Part shown: positions 1 through 5,935 of the stretch, piece after piece
How positions within the stretch are numbered: the first letter of the stretch is position 1
Layout of the letters: the number at the start of each line of letters is the position of its first letter
Assembly (NCBI GenBank): GCA_004357365.1
Contig: SMVT01000127.1
Coordinates: 1 to 7,090, forward strand
Direction: 5' to 3'
DNA length: 7,090 bases
Source: Nitrospina sp.
GTDB taxonomy: Bacteria > Nitrospinota > Nitrospinia > Nitrospinales > Nitrospinaceae
Position numbers and translations under genes: made by a program
Notes under the pieces: generated by a model
What the model was told of the DNA's origin: nothing
Databases searched by the model: none
Seen by the model: only the letters and a program-made list of their open reading frames with translations

Positions 1-867
1 AAAATCACCGCCCGGACCCGGGCCATCGTGGTGGTCCACCTCTGGGGCCTGCCGGGCAAAATGACCGAACTGTTGCAGATCGCGAAGGAACACGGTTTGA
101 AAATTATCGAGGACGCCTCCCATGCGCACGGCGCGTCGTGGCGGGGCAGGCCCTGCGGTTCCCTGGGCGACATCTCGGTGTTCAGCCTGCAGGGCGACAA
201 GCTGTCGCCGGGCGGTGAGGGCGGGGTTTTCCTGTGCGATGAGTACGACTATTTTGAAAGGGCCGCGTGTCTGGGAGACATCACCCGCATCATCGAACTG
301 GAAACCCCGGCCCGTCGTTTCGCCGCCACCAGTTTCGGCATCAAAACCCGCATCGCCCCGGTGAGCGCCGCCATCGCGCGCAGTCAACTGCGGCGGTTGT
401 GGGAAAATAACCAGCGGCGCAACGACAACCTGGAGTACCTGTCCCATGCTTTGAAGAAACTCGGGTTTCATACTTTTCTGGCGCCGCCGCATATCGAACG
501 CGTCTATTTTGAATATCTGATCCGTTACAACCCGGAACGATGCATCCTCCCGCGCGATGTGCTGATCGAGGCGTTGCGCCGGGAAGGATGCCAGGTGGCG
601 GTGCCCCGGTACCCTCTACTGCATCAGCAACCGTTATTCACCGAGGGTGCCTGGAAGGAAATCGCGCGGCCGGATCCGGAGTCGCCGGTGCCGGAGTACG
701 ATCCCAACGCCCTGCCGAAAACGCGGGCCACCAACGAGACGCTGATCAAACTGCCGTCGTTTCCCAACGCCGGGCGCGGCATTCTGGACCAGTACATCCA
801 CGCGTTTGAAAAAGTGATTGCCGGTGCGGAGGATATTTTGCAGCACCATGCACCGCAGAATGTTTAA
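1..867 (+). CDS. DegT/DnrJ/EryC1/StrS-family PLP-dependent aminotransferase, 5' end outside the window
   Basis: The reading frame is open from base 1, so the N-terminus lies upstream; 288 codons are visible of a family that usually has about 370-430. The family transfers amino groups to keto-sugars or similar carbonyl substrates in the cytoplasm, often for surface polysaccharide or antibiotic sugars. Visible hallmarks are HLWGLPGKM near the left edge, IIEDASHAHGA with the Asp expected to contact the PLP ring nitrogen (codon 112-114), and FSLQGDKLSPGGEGG with the Schiff-base Lys (codon 199-201). The C-terminal part has the usual YPLLHQQPLF segment and an ending region with KLPSFPNAG. A GTG at 28 is not the start, because conserved sequence continues before it. 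The stop at 865-867 lies within the Shine-Dalgarno region of the next gene, suggesting co-transcription. The exact substrate cannot be told from this fragment. Confidence 0.9.
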   Translation, partial: KITARTRAIVVVHLWGLPGKMTELLQIAKEHGLKIIEDASHAHGASWRGRPCGSLGDISVFSLQGDKLSPGGEGGVFLCDEYDYFERAACLGDITRIIELETPARRFAATSFGIKTRIAPVSAAIARSQLRRLWENNQRRNDNLEYLSHALKKLGFHTFLAPPHIERVYFEYLIRYNPERCILPRDVLIEALRREGCQVAVPRYPLLHQQPLFTEGAWKEIARPDPESPVPEYDPNALPKTRATNETLIKLPSFPNAGRGILDQYIHAFEKVIAGAEDILQHHAPQNV

Positions 868-873
868 GGAGGG
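866..873 (+). promoter_or_regulatory. Strong Shine-Dalgarno overlapping the upstream stop codon
   Basis: AAGGAGGG is close to the ideal anti-16S complement and lies 8 bases before the ATG at 882. It shares bases with the TAA of the upstream aminotransferase, so ribosomes ending on that gene would stop on the initiation site of the next. This supports translational coupling and fixes the downstream start. Confidence 0.8.
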
Positions 874-881
874 AAAACCTC

Positions 882-1247
882 ATGAGAGCCGGACTGGTAT
901 TCATGGATTATATGATGCACGTGATTCACCTGGGCCTGATGTTGATTTGCATCGTGGGCTGGATGTTCGAGCCGACCCGCCTCGTGCATCTGACGGCGGT
1001 GATTTTGATCGCCTTCTCCTGGCTGGTGTTGGGGCGGTTTTTCGGCTACAGGTACTGCCTCCTCACCGACACCCAGTGGCGCATCAAGCAGAAGCTCGGG
1101 CAAACCCCGCACACCGATTCATATGTCAAATACGTTCTGGATACCGTCACCGGGCGCAGAATCAACCAGAAAATTACCGACCATCTGACTTTATACACCT
1201 ACCTGGGAGTAGCGATGTTCTCCCTGATCGTGAACTTCCTGCTTTAA
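882..1247 (+). CDS. Small DUF2784-like integral membrane protein
   Basis: This is a 121-residue protein with three likely membrane segments, at about residues 9-28, 34-52 and 102-120. Between the second and third lies a polar loop with the motif GYRYCLLTDTQWRIKQKLG (55-73), followed by SYVKYVLDTVTG (80-91). The Tyr-Cys-x-Leu-Thr-Asp-x-x-Trp pattern after the second helix and the SYxKYxLDxxTG pattern are what I remember of DUF2784, a family of unknown function in the inner membrane. The ATG at 882 is chosen because of the near-perfect Shine-Dalgarno 8 bases upstream. It lies 14 bases after the aminotransferase and is probably in the same transcript, but DUF2784 proteins are not tied to that pathway, so the pairing says little about function. 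The family call rests on memory of the motif, not on a search. Confidence 0.8.
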   Translation: MRAGLVFMDYMMHVIHLGLMLICIVGWMFEPTRLVHLTAVILIAFSWLVLGRFFGYRYCLLTDTQWRIKQKLGQTPHTDSYVKYVLDTVTGRRINQKITDHLTLYTYLGVAMFSLIVNFLL

Positions 1248-1271
1248 CGCCTGGTTCGAGCAGGCTTTAAA
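1243..1271 (+). terminator. Possible weak terminator hairpin at the end of the DUF2784-like gene
   Basis: TTTAA-C-GCCTG and CAGGC-T-TTAAA form two 5-bp arms interrupted by one C/T mismatch, around a 7-base loop. The left arm includes the stop codon. There is only a short T stretch (1266-1268) and no long U-tract, so termination is uncertain. The arms are symmetrical, so it could work from either strand. Confidence 0.3.
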
Positions 1272-1294
1272 ACCTTCCAACTTTCCTGCCTCAT

Positions 1295-1327
1295 CAGTCA
1301 TCCCGGTTTGTGGGTCCGGGGTGACTG
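1295..1327. repeat. Strong intergenic hairpin, REP-like palindrome or terminator stem
   Basis: CAGTCA-T-CCCGG (1295-1306) pairs with CCGGG-G-TGACTG (1316-1327), giving 12 pairs with a single T/G wobble around a 9-base loop. The GTCATCCCGG...CCGGGGTGAC style resembles the dispersed palindromes (GTCATTCCCG-type) scattered between genes in many Gram-negative genomes. The following bases, CCCTTCCTTTCCC, are pyrimidine-rich but not a clean T-run. It could therefore be a dispersed repeat, an RNA-stabilising 3' end, or a terminator for the operon that ends at 1247. Only one copy is in this window. Confidence 0.55.
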
Positions 1328-1400
1328 CCCTTCCTTTCCCGAGGATTGCCGTTACATGCACAACGGGCCGGAGAAAACCTGTAGTCGGCCCCACATATTC

Positions 1401-1415
1401 GCGGTCTCCAACCGC
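1401..1415. repeat. Short inverted repeats upstream of the ankyrin lipoprotein gene
   Basis: GCGGT-ctcca-ACCGC is a perfect 5-bp stem with a 5-base loop. Just upstream, GGGCCG and CGGCCC form another perfect 6-bp pair around a 14-base loop, within about 1364-1390. The two sit 50-100 bases before the ATG at 1469 and could be operator or leader structures. Short GC-rich pairs like these also arise by chance. Confidence 0.25.
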
Positions 1416-1423
1416 CGACCCCT

Positions 1424-1447
1424 TATACTGATAAAGTACCCTATATT
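1424..1447 (+). promoter_or_regulatory. Candidate -10 elements for the ankyrin lipoprotein gene
   Basis: The stretch changes from GC-rich to AT-rich here and holds TATACT (1424-1429) and TATATT (1442-1447), each close to the TATAAT consensus. Neither has a recognisable -35 box at 16-18 bases. Either would give a 5' leader of roughly 15-40 bases before the ATG at 1469. The call is weak and rests on location and -10 match only. Confidence 0.3.
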
Positions 1448-1468
1448 CAAACAGACGACGAGTGAAGT

Positions 1469-3226
1469 ATGGACCGCAGGAGTTTTTCAAAAATTTGGGT
1501 TTATGGATTGTGGGTGTGGTGCGGCCTGTTGGCGGCGGGCTGTGATCCATTTTCCGAAAAATCACCGTACGATCTGGCCGTCGCGGGCAATATTCCCATG
1601 TTGAAACTGCTTTTGGAAGACGGGTTGGATGTCAATTCGACCTACGGTTATCAGGGACGGACCCTGCTGTACGGCGCAGTGCAGAGGGAGGATACCGAAT
1701 GCGCCAAGTTTTTGATCGAACGGGGAGCCCAGGTTGATTTCGAGGACAAAAATAAAAACACTCCGCTTTTCCATGCCGTCGATTACGGCCATGAACAACC
1801 CGTCACACTCCTGCTCGATCACCGCGCCCGGGTGGATGAAAAAAATGAGAGAGGCATCACCCCGTTCTTCCAAGCGGTTAATAAAAATCAGACCCGGCTG
1901 GCGGAAATCCTGCTTCAGCACGGCGCGGACATCCATTTCCGCGCCAACAATAAAAATACCGCCCTGCATATCGCCGCCCAACAGGGTCATAAAGAAATGG
2001 TACAACTGCTGTTGACCCATAAAGCGCGGGTCAATACCAGAAACGAAAAAGGATTCACCCCGCTCTATTTCCCGGAGGAGTTCAGCTATCGGGACGTGTC
2101 CGCGCTTCTCAAAAAACATGGTGCGCGTCTGGCGAAGCCCGCGCCCACCGCGGCCCGTTATAAAAAAACCTATCAAAAACTTCTGGGCGAGGACCCGTTG
2201 CGGGTGACGCGAGTGGTCAAACATGAAGGCCACAGTCTGCAATCCGCTTATTCCATTCGGGGCGACCGGGTGGCGCAAACCCTCTGGCTCAAACGGCCGT
2301 TTCAGGAATGGTCCGAAAAGTTATATGCGGCCCAGGTCTGGAATGTGCGGACCGGAAAAAAAATGCACTCGACGATGAATCTGGACGGTACCCCGCAGGG
2401 AATTCAATTCGCACCCGACGGCAACCTGCTGATCTCCAGCGGCAAGGAACCCGGGGTGGACATTTGGGATCCAGTGACCGGAAGAAAAATCCGGGAGATC
2501 GGCGATGGCCGGGGGGAAATCCTTGGCTGGGGCACCGTGGGATCGAACCGGTATCTGCTGATCGGGGAGAATAAACGCCCGTCCCCCGATTCCGAGGCCA
2601 ACCTTCTGGACCGGTGGTATCCGGTGTTCAAGGAAATCACCGGGGGCCTGGAGCATAGCGTTTGGATTTACGATTATCAGACCGGGGAGCTTATCCGCGA
2701 ATTGAGGGGCCACCGGGGCCGGGTGTGGCAGGCGGATTTTTCGGCCGACGGGCAGTACATCGCTTCCGTCAGCTCGCGGTCCTTCAACGAATTCACCGAT
2801 CTTCTCATCTGGGAAACTGCTACCGGCCGTCCGGTCAGAGTCCAGAACCACCTGGGCTGGCTGCAACCCATCGCGCCGTTTCCCAATGGCCGCCGCCTGG
2901 CCGTCTCCGACGGCGACCGGACCCTGATTCTCGATATGGAAACCGGGCAGGTGATCACGCAGATTCGCGAAGGCGGTTACTATCTGGGCCTGTTGCAGGA
3001 TGGCCGGTATATGGTCTGCCTGAAATACGAACAACTGTTCCTGGTCGATGTGGAGTCCGGGAGAGTGGTCCAGAAAGTAAACTTCAGGAAGGATTTCTTT
3101 AAACTGGGGAGGGGTTACGCCGAAGAGGAAAACTTTACCTCGTTGAGCATCTCTCCACGCGGGGACCGCTTCATGGTGACCACCAACCACGGCAAACTCA
3201 TTTTCTTCGAATTGAACAACGCCTAA
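1469..3226 (+). CDS. Lipoprotein with ankyrin repeats and a C-terminal WD40-like beta-propeller
   Basis: This is a 585-residue protein. Residues 1-24 form a lipoprotein-type signal peptide: RR at 3-4, a hydrophobic core, then LLAAGC with Cys25 as the predicted lipidated residue. Asp26 follows; by the E. coli +2 rule this would favour the inner membrane, though the rule is not universal. Ankyrin repeats run from about 32 to 220: a degenerate first one, four good ones starting near 63, 98, 130 and 164, and a degenerate last one. From about 250 to 585 there are seven outer-strand motifs of the type VWNVRTG, DIWDPVTG, IYDYQTG, LIWETATG, LILDMETG, LVDVESG and LIFFEL, and a GH at 414-415. These fit a seven-bladed WD40/YVTN-type propeller. 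Both folds bind proteins or ligands; no catalytic motif is seen. The ATG at 1469 is the start that keeps the signal peptide, but its ribosome site is weak. It is flanked by non-coding gaps, so it is probably transcribed alone. Partner and role are unknown. Confidence 0.85.
   Translation: MDRRSFSKIWVYGLWVWCGLLAAGCDPFSEKSPYDLAVAGNIPMLKLLLEDGLDVNSTYGYQGRTLLYGAVQREDTECAKFLIERGAQVDFEDKNKNTPLFHAVDYGHEQPVTLLLDHRARVDEKNERGITPFFQAVNKNQTRLAEILLQHGADIHFRANNKNTALHIAAQQGHKEMVQLLLTHKARVNTRNEKGFTPLYFPEEFSYRDVSALLKKHGARLAKPAPTAARYKKTYQKLLGEDPLRVTRVVKHEGHSLQSAYSIRGDRVAQTLWLKRPFQEWSEKLYAAQVWNVRTGKKMHSTMNLDGTPQGIQFAPDGNLLISSGKEPGVDIWDPVTGRKIREIGDGRGEILGWGTVGSNRYLLIGENKRPSPDSEANLLDRWYPVFKEITGGLEHSVWIYDYQTGELIRELRGHRGRVWQADFSADGQYIASVSSRSFNEFTDLLIWETATGRPVRVQNHLGWLQPIAPFPNGRRLAVSDGDRTLILDMETGQVITQIREGGYYLGLLQDGRYMVCLKYEQLFLVDVESGRVVQKVNFRKDFFKLGRGYAEEENFTSLSISPRGDRFMVTTNHGKLIFFELNNA
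1655..2050 (+). repeat. Two tandem 198-bp (66-residue) ankyrin double-repeat units
   Basis: Residues 63-128 and 129-194 of the lipoprotein line up without gaps. The first half of each unit reads GxT...AV....T..A..L...GA...F...NKN. The second half reads T.L..A...GH...V.LLL.H.ARV...NE.G. Gly63, Gly129 and Gly195, and Thr98 and Thr164, are each exactly 66 residues apart. Alternate repeats are more alike than adjacent ones, which suggests duplication of a two-repeat block. Confidence 0.75.
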
Positions 3227-3338
3227 ACCTTCCTCCGTCCTTCCCGCCCGATCGAAACAGTGGTGCCATCCGCCGTTTCCATGTATGATTGCCTGACACC
3301 AAATCCGAATTGAATGATTTCTTTGGGCGGGGCAACAC

Positions 3339-4526
3339 ATGGCGATTTCAAAAAAAGTTCACGATTTCATGGAACGGGCCTCGTGGATCCGCAAGATGTT
3401 TGAAGAGGGGATCCGGTTGAAGCAGGAATTCGGCGCCGACAACGTGTTCGATCTGTCCCTTGGGAACCCGGTCGCAGAGCCCCCGCAGGAGGTGGTCGAT
3501 GCCCTGATCGCCGCCGCCCGGGATGAAACTCCCGGCAACCACCGCTACATGCCCAACGCCGGATACGAGGCCACCCGCCGGGCAGTGGCGGAGTCGCTCA
3601 CCGAAGAATGTAAGGTTTCCCTGTCCGCCGACGACATCGTTATGGTCTGCGGTGCGGCGGGCGGATTGAATATCACTCTCAAAACCCTGCTCGATCCCGG
3701 TGACGAGGTCATCGTCTTTGCGCCGTATTTCGTGGAGTATCTGTTTTATGCCGACAACCACGGGGGTCAAACCGTGGCTGTGAACACGCGGGACGATTTC
3801 TCGATCGATCTGGAATCGTTTCGCAATGCGGTGACATCTAAAACAAAAGCGGTGATCATCAATTCGCCCAACAACCCGACGGGGGTGGTGTATTCCCGGA
3901 AATCTCTCGAAGGGTTGGCCGACGCCCTGCGGGAGAAGTCGCGGGACATCGGACGCGCGATTTACCTGATCTCTGATGACCCGTATAAAAAAATCGTGTT
4001 CGACGGGTTAGAGACGCCCAACGTTCTCGAATTATACGAAAACAGCATTTACATCACTTCGGCCTCGAAGGACCTGGCGGTGCCGGGCGAGCGCATCGGT
4101 CATGTAGCCGTCCACCCGCAGGCGGAGGATGCAGCGAAGGTGATGGCCGGGCTTATCTTCTGCAACCGGGTGCTGGGATTCGTCAACGCGCCGGCCCTGT
4201 TCCAACGGGTGGTGGCGCAGGTGCAACACGCCGCGGTCGATGTCGAACCCTACCGGTGGCGGCGCGATTGGCTCTATAAGGAACTCACCGGCATCGGTTA
4301 TGAGTTGGTGAAACCGCAGGGCGCGTTTTACTTTTTTCCCAAGTCGCCGATCGCGGATGAAGTGGAATTCGCCAGAATGCTGGCCGAACACAAGGTGCTG
4401 GTGGTGCCCGGGGCCGGGTTCGGGACGCCGGGTTATTTCCGGATTTCCACCTGTTTTCCCGACCGGGTAATCGAAGGCGCCCTGCCGGGGCTGGCGGCCG
4501 CCTACCGGGAAGCTCTCGATAAATAA
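3339..4526 (+). CDS. Class I/II (fold-type I) PLP-dependent aminotransferase
   Basis: This is a 395-residue cytoplasmic enzyme of the aspartate aminotransferase superfamily, complete in length. Visible signature residues: SLGNP (40-44) near the N-terminus, GAAGGLN (105-111) at the cofactor phosphate site, NNPTG (178-182), SDDPY (212-216) with Asp213 for the pyridine nitrogen and Tyr216, and SASKDLAVPGERIG (241-254). In the last, Lys244 is the Schiff-base lysine and Arg252 binds the cofactor phosphate. FRIST (367-371) carries Arg368, expected to hold the substrate alpha-carboxylate. All key residues are present, so it should be active. The amino donor and acceptor cannot be read from these motifs; aspartate-, alanine- or aromatic-type activity are all possible. 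The Shine-Dalgarno is poor (GGGCGGGG just upstream), but ATG 3339 begins a typical N-terminal helix. A 112-base gap separates it from the preceding gene. Confidence 0.92.
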   Translation: MAISKKVHDFMERASWIRKMFEEGIRLKQEFGADNVFDLSLGNPVAEPPQEVVDALIAAARDETPGNHRYMPNAGYEATRRAVAESLTEECKVSLSADDIVMVCGAAGGLNITLKTLLDPGDEVIVFAPYFVEYLFYADNHGGQTVAVNTRDDFSIDLESFRNAVTSKTKAVIINSPNNPTGVVYSRKSLEGLADALREKSRDIGRAIYLISDDPYKKIVFDGLETPNVLELYENSIYITSASKDLAVPGERIGHVAVHPQAEDAAKVMAGLIFCNRVLGFVNAPALFQRVVAQVQHAAVDVEPYRWRRDWLYKELTGIGYELVKPQGAFYFFPKSPIADEVEFARMLAEHKVLVVPGAGFGTPGYFRISTCFPDRVIEGALPGLAAAYREALDK

Positions 4527-4533
4527 GGCTTTC

Positions 4534-4546
4534 AGCTTTTTTGAAA
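4534..4546 (+). terminator. Weak terminator-like T-run after the aminotransferase
   Basis: Six Ts (4537-4542) follow AGC shortly after the TAA at 4524-4526. AAGCT at 4510-4514 can pair with AGCTT at 4534-4538, but across a 19-base loop, and TTTCA/TGAAA overlaps the same bases. No strong GC stem precedes the T-run, so termination here would be leaky at best. Confidence 0.25.
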
Positions 4547-4570
4547 TTTATTTTTGGAATCGGGGGATTT

Positions 4571-4579
4571 TGATAGAAT
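4571..4579 (+). promoter_or_regulatory. Extended -10 promoter candidate for the MoeB-rhodanese gene
   Basis: TGA-TAGAAT matches the extended -10 form TGn-TATAAT with one mismatch in the hexamer. The upstream -35 region is AT-rich, with only a poor hexamer (TTTGGA, 4553-4558) at 15-base spacing; extended -10 promoters often tolerate this. Transcription would begin near 4586, giving a leader of about 45 bases. A 7-bp inverted repeat, TCGGGGG/CCCCCGA (4560-4566 and 4601-4607), brackets the -10 and predicted start site. Confidence 0.45.
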
Positions 4580-4630
4580 AGAGGCATCTAACATCAGGAA
4601 CCCCCGAATTATTAAGGATTGGAAACCGTC

Positions 4631-5785
4631 ATGAGTTTGAACGCAGACCAAATCAATCGTTACAGCCGCCATTTGCTTCTGCCGGAAGTGGGCATGGAAG
4701 GCCAGGAAAAAATCTGCAACGCCAAGGTTCTGTGTATCGGAACCGGCGGGTTGGGCGCTCCCGTGTCTTTGTATCTGACCGCCGCCGGCGTCGGCAAACT
4801 CGGCTTGATCGATTTCGATGTCGTCGATAAAAGCAACCTGCAACGGCAGATTGTCCACGGCGAATCCACCGTCGGCACCCTCAAGGTCGAATCGGCCAAA
4901 AAGCGCCTTGCCGATCTCAATTCGGACGTCGAGGTGGTCACCTACAACGAACGGCTCACTTCCGAAAACGCGATGCGTATTTTTGCGGACTGGGATATCA
5001 TCATCGATGGGACGGATAATTTTCCGACGCGCTACCTCGCCAACGATGCCTGCGTGTTGTTGAAGAAACCTTATATCTACGGATGCATCCTGCGCTTCGA
5101 AGGCCAGGTCTCCGTGTTCGACTCGCGCACCGGTCCCTGTTACCGGTGCCTGTATCCCGAACCGCCGCCGCCGGGCCTGGTGCCCAGTTGCGCCGAGGGC
5201 GGAGTGCTGGGGGTGCTGTGCGGCATCATCGGCGGTCTGCAGACTAACGAGGCGATCAAGCTCATTCTCGATAAGGGAGACAACCTGAACGGGCGTCTGG
5301 TCCTCTTTGACGCACTGGCAATGAAGTTCCGTGAAATGAAACTGCGCAAGGACAAGAACTGCCCGATCTGCGGCGATAACCCGACGATCACCGAGCTCAT
5401 CGACTACGAACAGTTCTGCGGCATCCTTCCGCCTCAGGATGATCCGGCCGACCGCGCCTTGGAAATCGAGCCCGCCGCGGTCAAGCAGATGATGGACAGC
5501 GGGAAAAATTTCAAACTGATCGACGTGCGCGGGCAGGGCGAATACGAGATCAATCGGATCGAAGGCTCCACGCTGATTCCACTGGATGTCATCGAGGAAC
5601 GCAAGATCGAAAAACTCAACGGACTTCAGAAAGCCGATGAAATTGTGGTTCACTGCAAGGCCGGGGTGCGCAGTCTGAAAGCCGCCAAAGCCCTGATCGA
5701 TATCGGGTTCGAGAATGTGAAGAGCATGCGCGGCGGCATCGATGAATGGGCGGAAACCATCGACCCCTCCATCCCGCGGTATTGA
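4631..5785 (+). CDS. moeB: MoeB/ThiF-type adenylyltransferase fused to a C-terminal rhodanese domain
   Basis: This 384-residue cytoplasmic E1-like enzyme adenylates the C-terminal Gly-Gly of ubiquitin-like sulfur carriers (MoaD, ThiS or similar) and, through its rhodanese domain, can pass on persulfide sulfur. The N-terminus is classic: LNADQINRYSRHLLLPEVG. It has the nucleotide-binding GTGGLG (37-42), DFDVVDKSNLQRQ (61-73) with Arg72, and DGTDNFPTR (126-134) with the Mg-binding Asp129. Zinc-type Cys pairs are C170/C173 and C244/C247. Cys187 lies in SCAEGGVLG, where the E1-like family has its conserved Cys. The rhodanese domain covers about 283-384, with active-site loop HCKAGVRS and Cys342. 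The layout is that of MOCS3/Uba4/MoeZ proteins. Start: ATG 4631, because the in-frame TTG at 4619 directly abuts AAGGA and cannot use it. Which carrier it serves is unknown; no moaD- or thiS-like gene is in the window. The symbol follows family usage. Confidence 0.92.
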   Translation: MSLNADQINRYSRHLLLPEVGMEGQEKICNAKVLCIGTGGLGAPVSLYLTAAGVGKLGLIDFDVVDKSNLQRQIVHGESTVGTLKVESAKKRLADLNSDVEVVTYNERLTSENAMRIFADWDIIIDGTDNFPTRYLANDACVLLKKPYIYGCILRFEGQVSVFDSRTGPCYRCLYPEPPPPGLVPSCAEGGVLGVLCGIIGGLQTNEAIKLILDKGDNLNGRLVLFDALAMKFREMKLRKDKNCPICGDNPTITELIDYEQFCGILPPQDDPADRALEIEPAAVKQMMDSGKNFKLIDVRGQGEYEINRIEGSTLIPLDVIEERKIEKLNGLQKADEIVVHCKAGVRSLKAAKALIDIGFENVKSMRGGIDEWAETIDPSIPRY

Positions 5786-5812
5786 TTTTACCCCGGTTAG
5801 GGTCCCGCGGCC

Positions 5813-5841
5813 TTGACATTACCGCCGGTCCGGTTTATGTT
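5813..5841 (+). promoter_or_regulatory. Near-consensus sigma70-type promoter for the three-gene unit at the right end
   Basis: A perfect TTGACA (5813-5818) is followed after exactly 17 bases by TATGTT (5836-5841), a 4/6 match to the -10 consensus. The start site would be near 5848, leaving a leader of about 84 bases before the GTG at 5932. The spacer holds ACCG-n6-CGGT (5821-5824 and 5831-5834), a small dyad that could be an operator but is short. This is the clearest promoter in the window. Confidence 0.75.
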
Positions 5842-5872
5842 GGGCGCAAAAGATAAGGTGATTTACATCTCG

Positions 5873-5935
5873 ATGTCTGTCACAATAATGATAGAAGGGT
5901 ATTTCTATTTTTTCGTGGAAAGGGGTTCATCGTGA
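5873..5935 (+). CDS. Possible 20-codon leader ORF ending in a GTGA overlap
   Basis: An ATG at 5873 opens 20 codons (MSVTIMIEG, then YFYFF, then VERGSS) and stops at TGA 5933-5935. That TGA shares bases with the GTG start at 5932, giving the four-base GTGA junction typical of coupled genes. AAGGTG (5855-5860) lies 12 bases before the ATG, slightly far for a Shine-Dalgarno. A hairpin plus T-run lies in the middle of the frame, over the aromatic codons. It could be a leader peptide of an attenuator or coupling device, or simply a chance open frame; 20 codons is too short to decide. Confidence 0.25.
   Translation: MSVTIMIEGYFYFFVERGSS
5891..5913 (+). terminator. AT-rich hairpin plus T-run in the leader, possible attenuator
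   Basis: ATAGAA (5891-5896) and TTCTAT (5903-5908) form a perfect 6-bp stem with a 6-base loop, followed by a run of six Ts (5908-5913). The geometry is that of an intrinsic terminator, but the stem is mostly A-U pairs and would be weak. Its place between a strong promoter and the first gene is where an attenuator would be expected. Confidence 0.3.

Noticed and set aside
818..1270. 150-codon + strand frame overlapping the DUF2784-like gene
   Set aside because: It overlaps two better supported genes, has no ribosome site, and its product is of the Arg/His/Pro-rich type typical of off-frame translation.
1562..2278. 238-codon open frame on the - strand opposite the ankyrin repeats
   Set aside because: It mirrors the repeats on the other strand; its apparent internal similarity comes from the ankyrin periodicity and not from an independent gene.
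3254..3279. GAAAC/GTTTC inverted repeat between the lipoprotein and aminotransferase genes
   Set aside because: Only five pairs across a 16-base loop, no T-run and no clear promoter nearby; not distinguishable from chance. The rest of this 112-base gap shows nothing I can support.
2321..3340. 339-codon open frame on the - strand opposite the propeller domain
   Set aside because: It lies fully over WD40-type coding sequence, lacks a ribosome site and a convincing protein composition, and is best explained as a shadow frame.
1..4526. Two PLP aminotransferases considered as one pathway
   Set aside because: They belong to different families (DegT type and class I/II), are about 2.5 kb apart, and are separated by a stand-alone lipoprotein gene and non-coding gaps; nothing links their substrates.
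4619..4630. TTG start four codons before the ATG of the MoeB-rhodanese gene
   Set aside because: AAGGA directly abuts the TTG, leaving no spacing, and family members begin at the MSLNADQ-like position; ATG 4631 is preferred.
4532..5653. 373-codon open frame on the - strand opposite the MoeB-rhodanese gene
   Set aside because: The + strand carries an intact enzyme with all catalytic motifs; the opposite frame is a shadow of its GC-rich third positions and its product has no recognisable family features.
5789..5801. ACCC/GGGT stem just after the MoeB-rhodanese stop, considered as a terminator
   Set aside because: Only four pairs with a 6-base loop, no T-run after it, and immediately followed by the next promoter.
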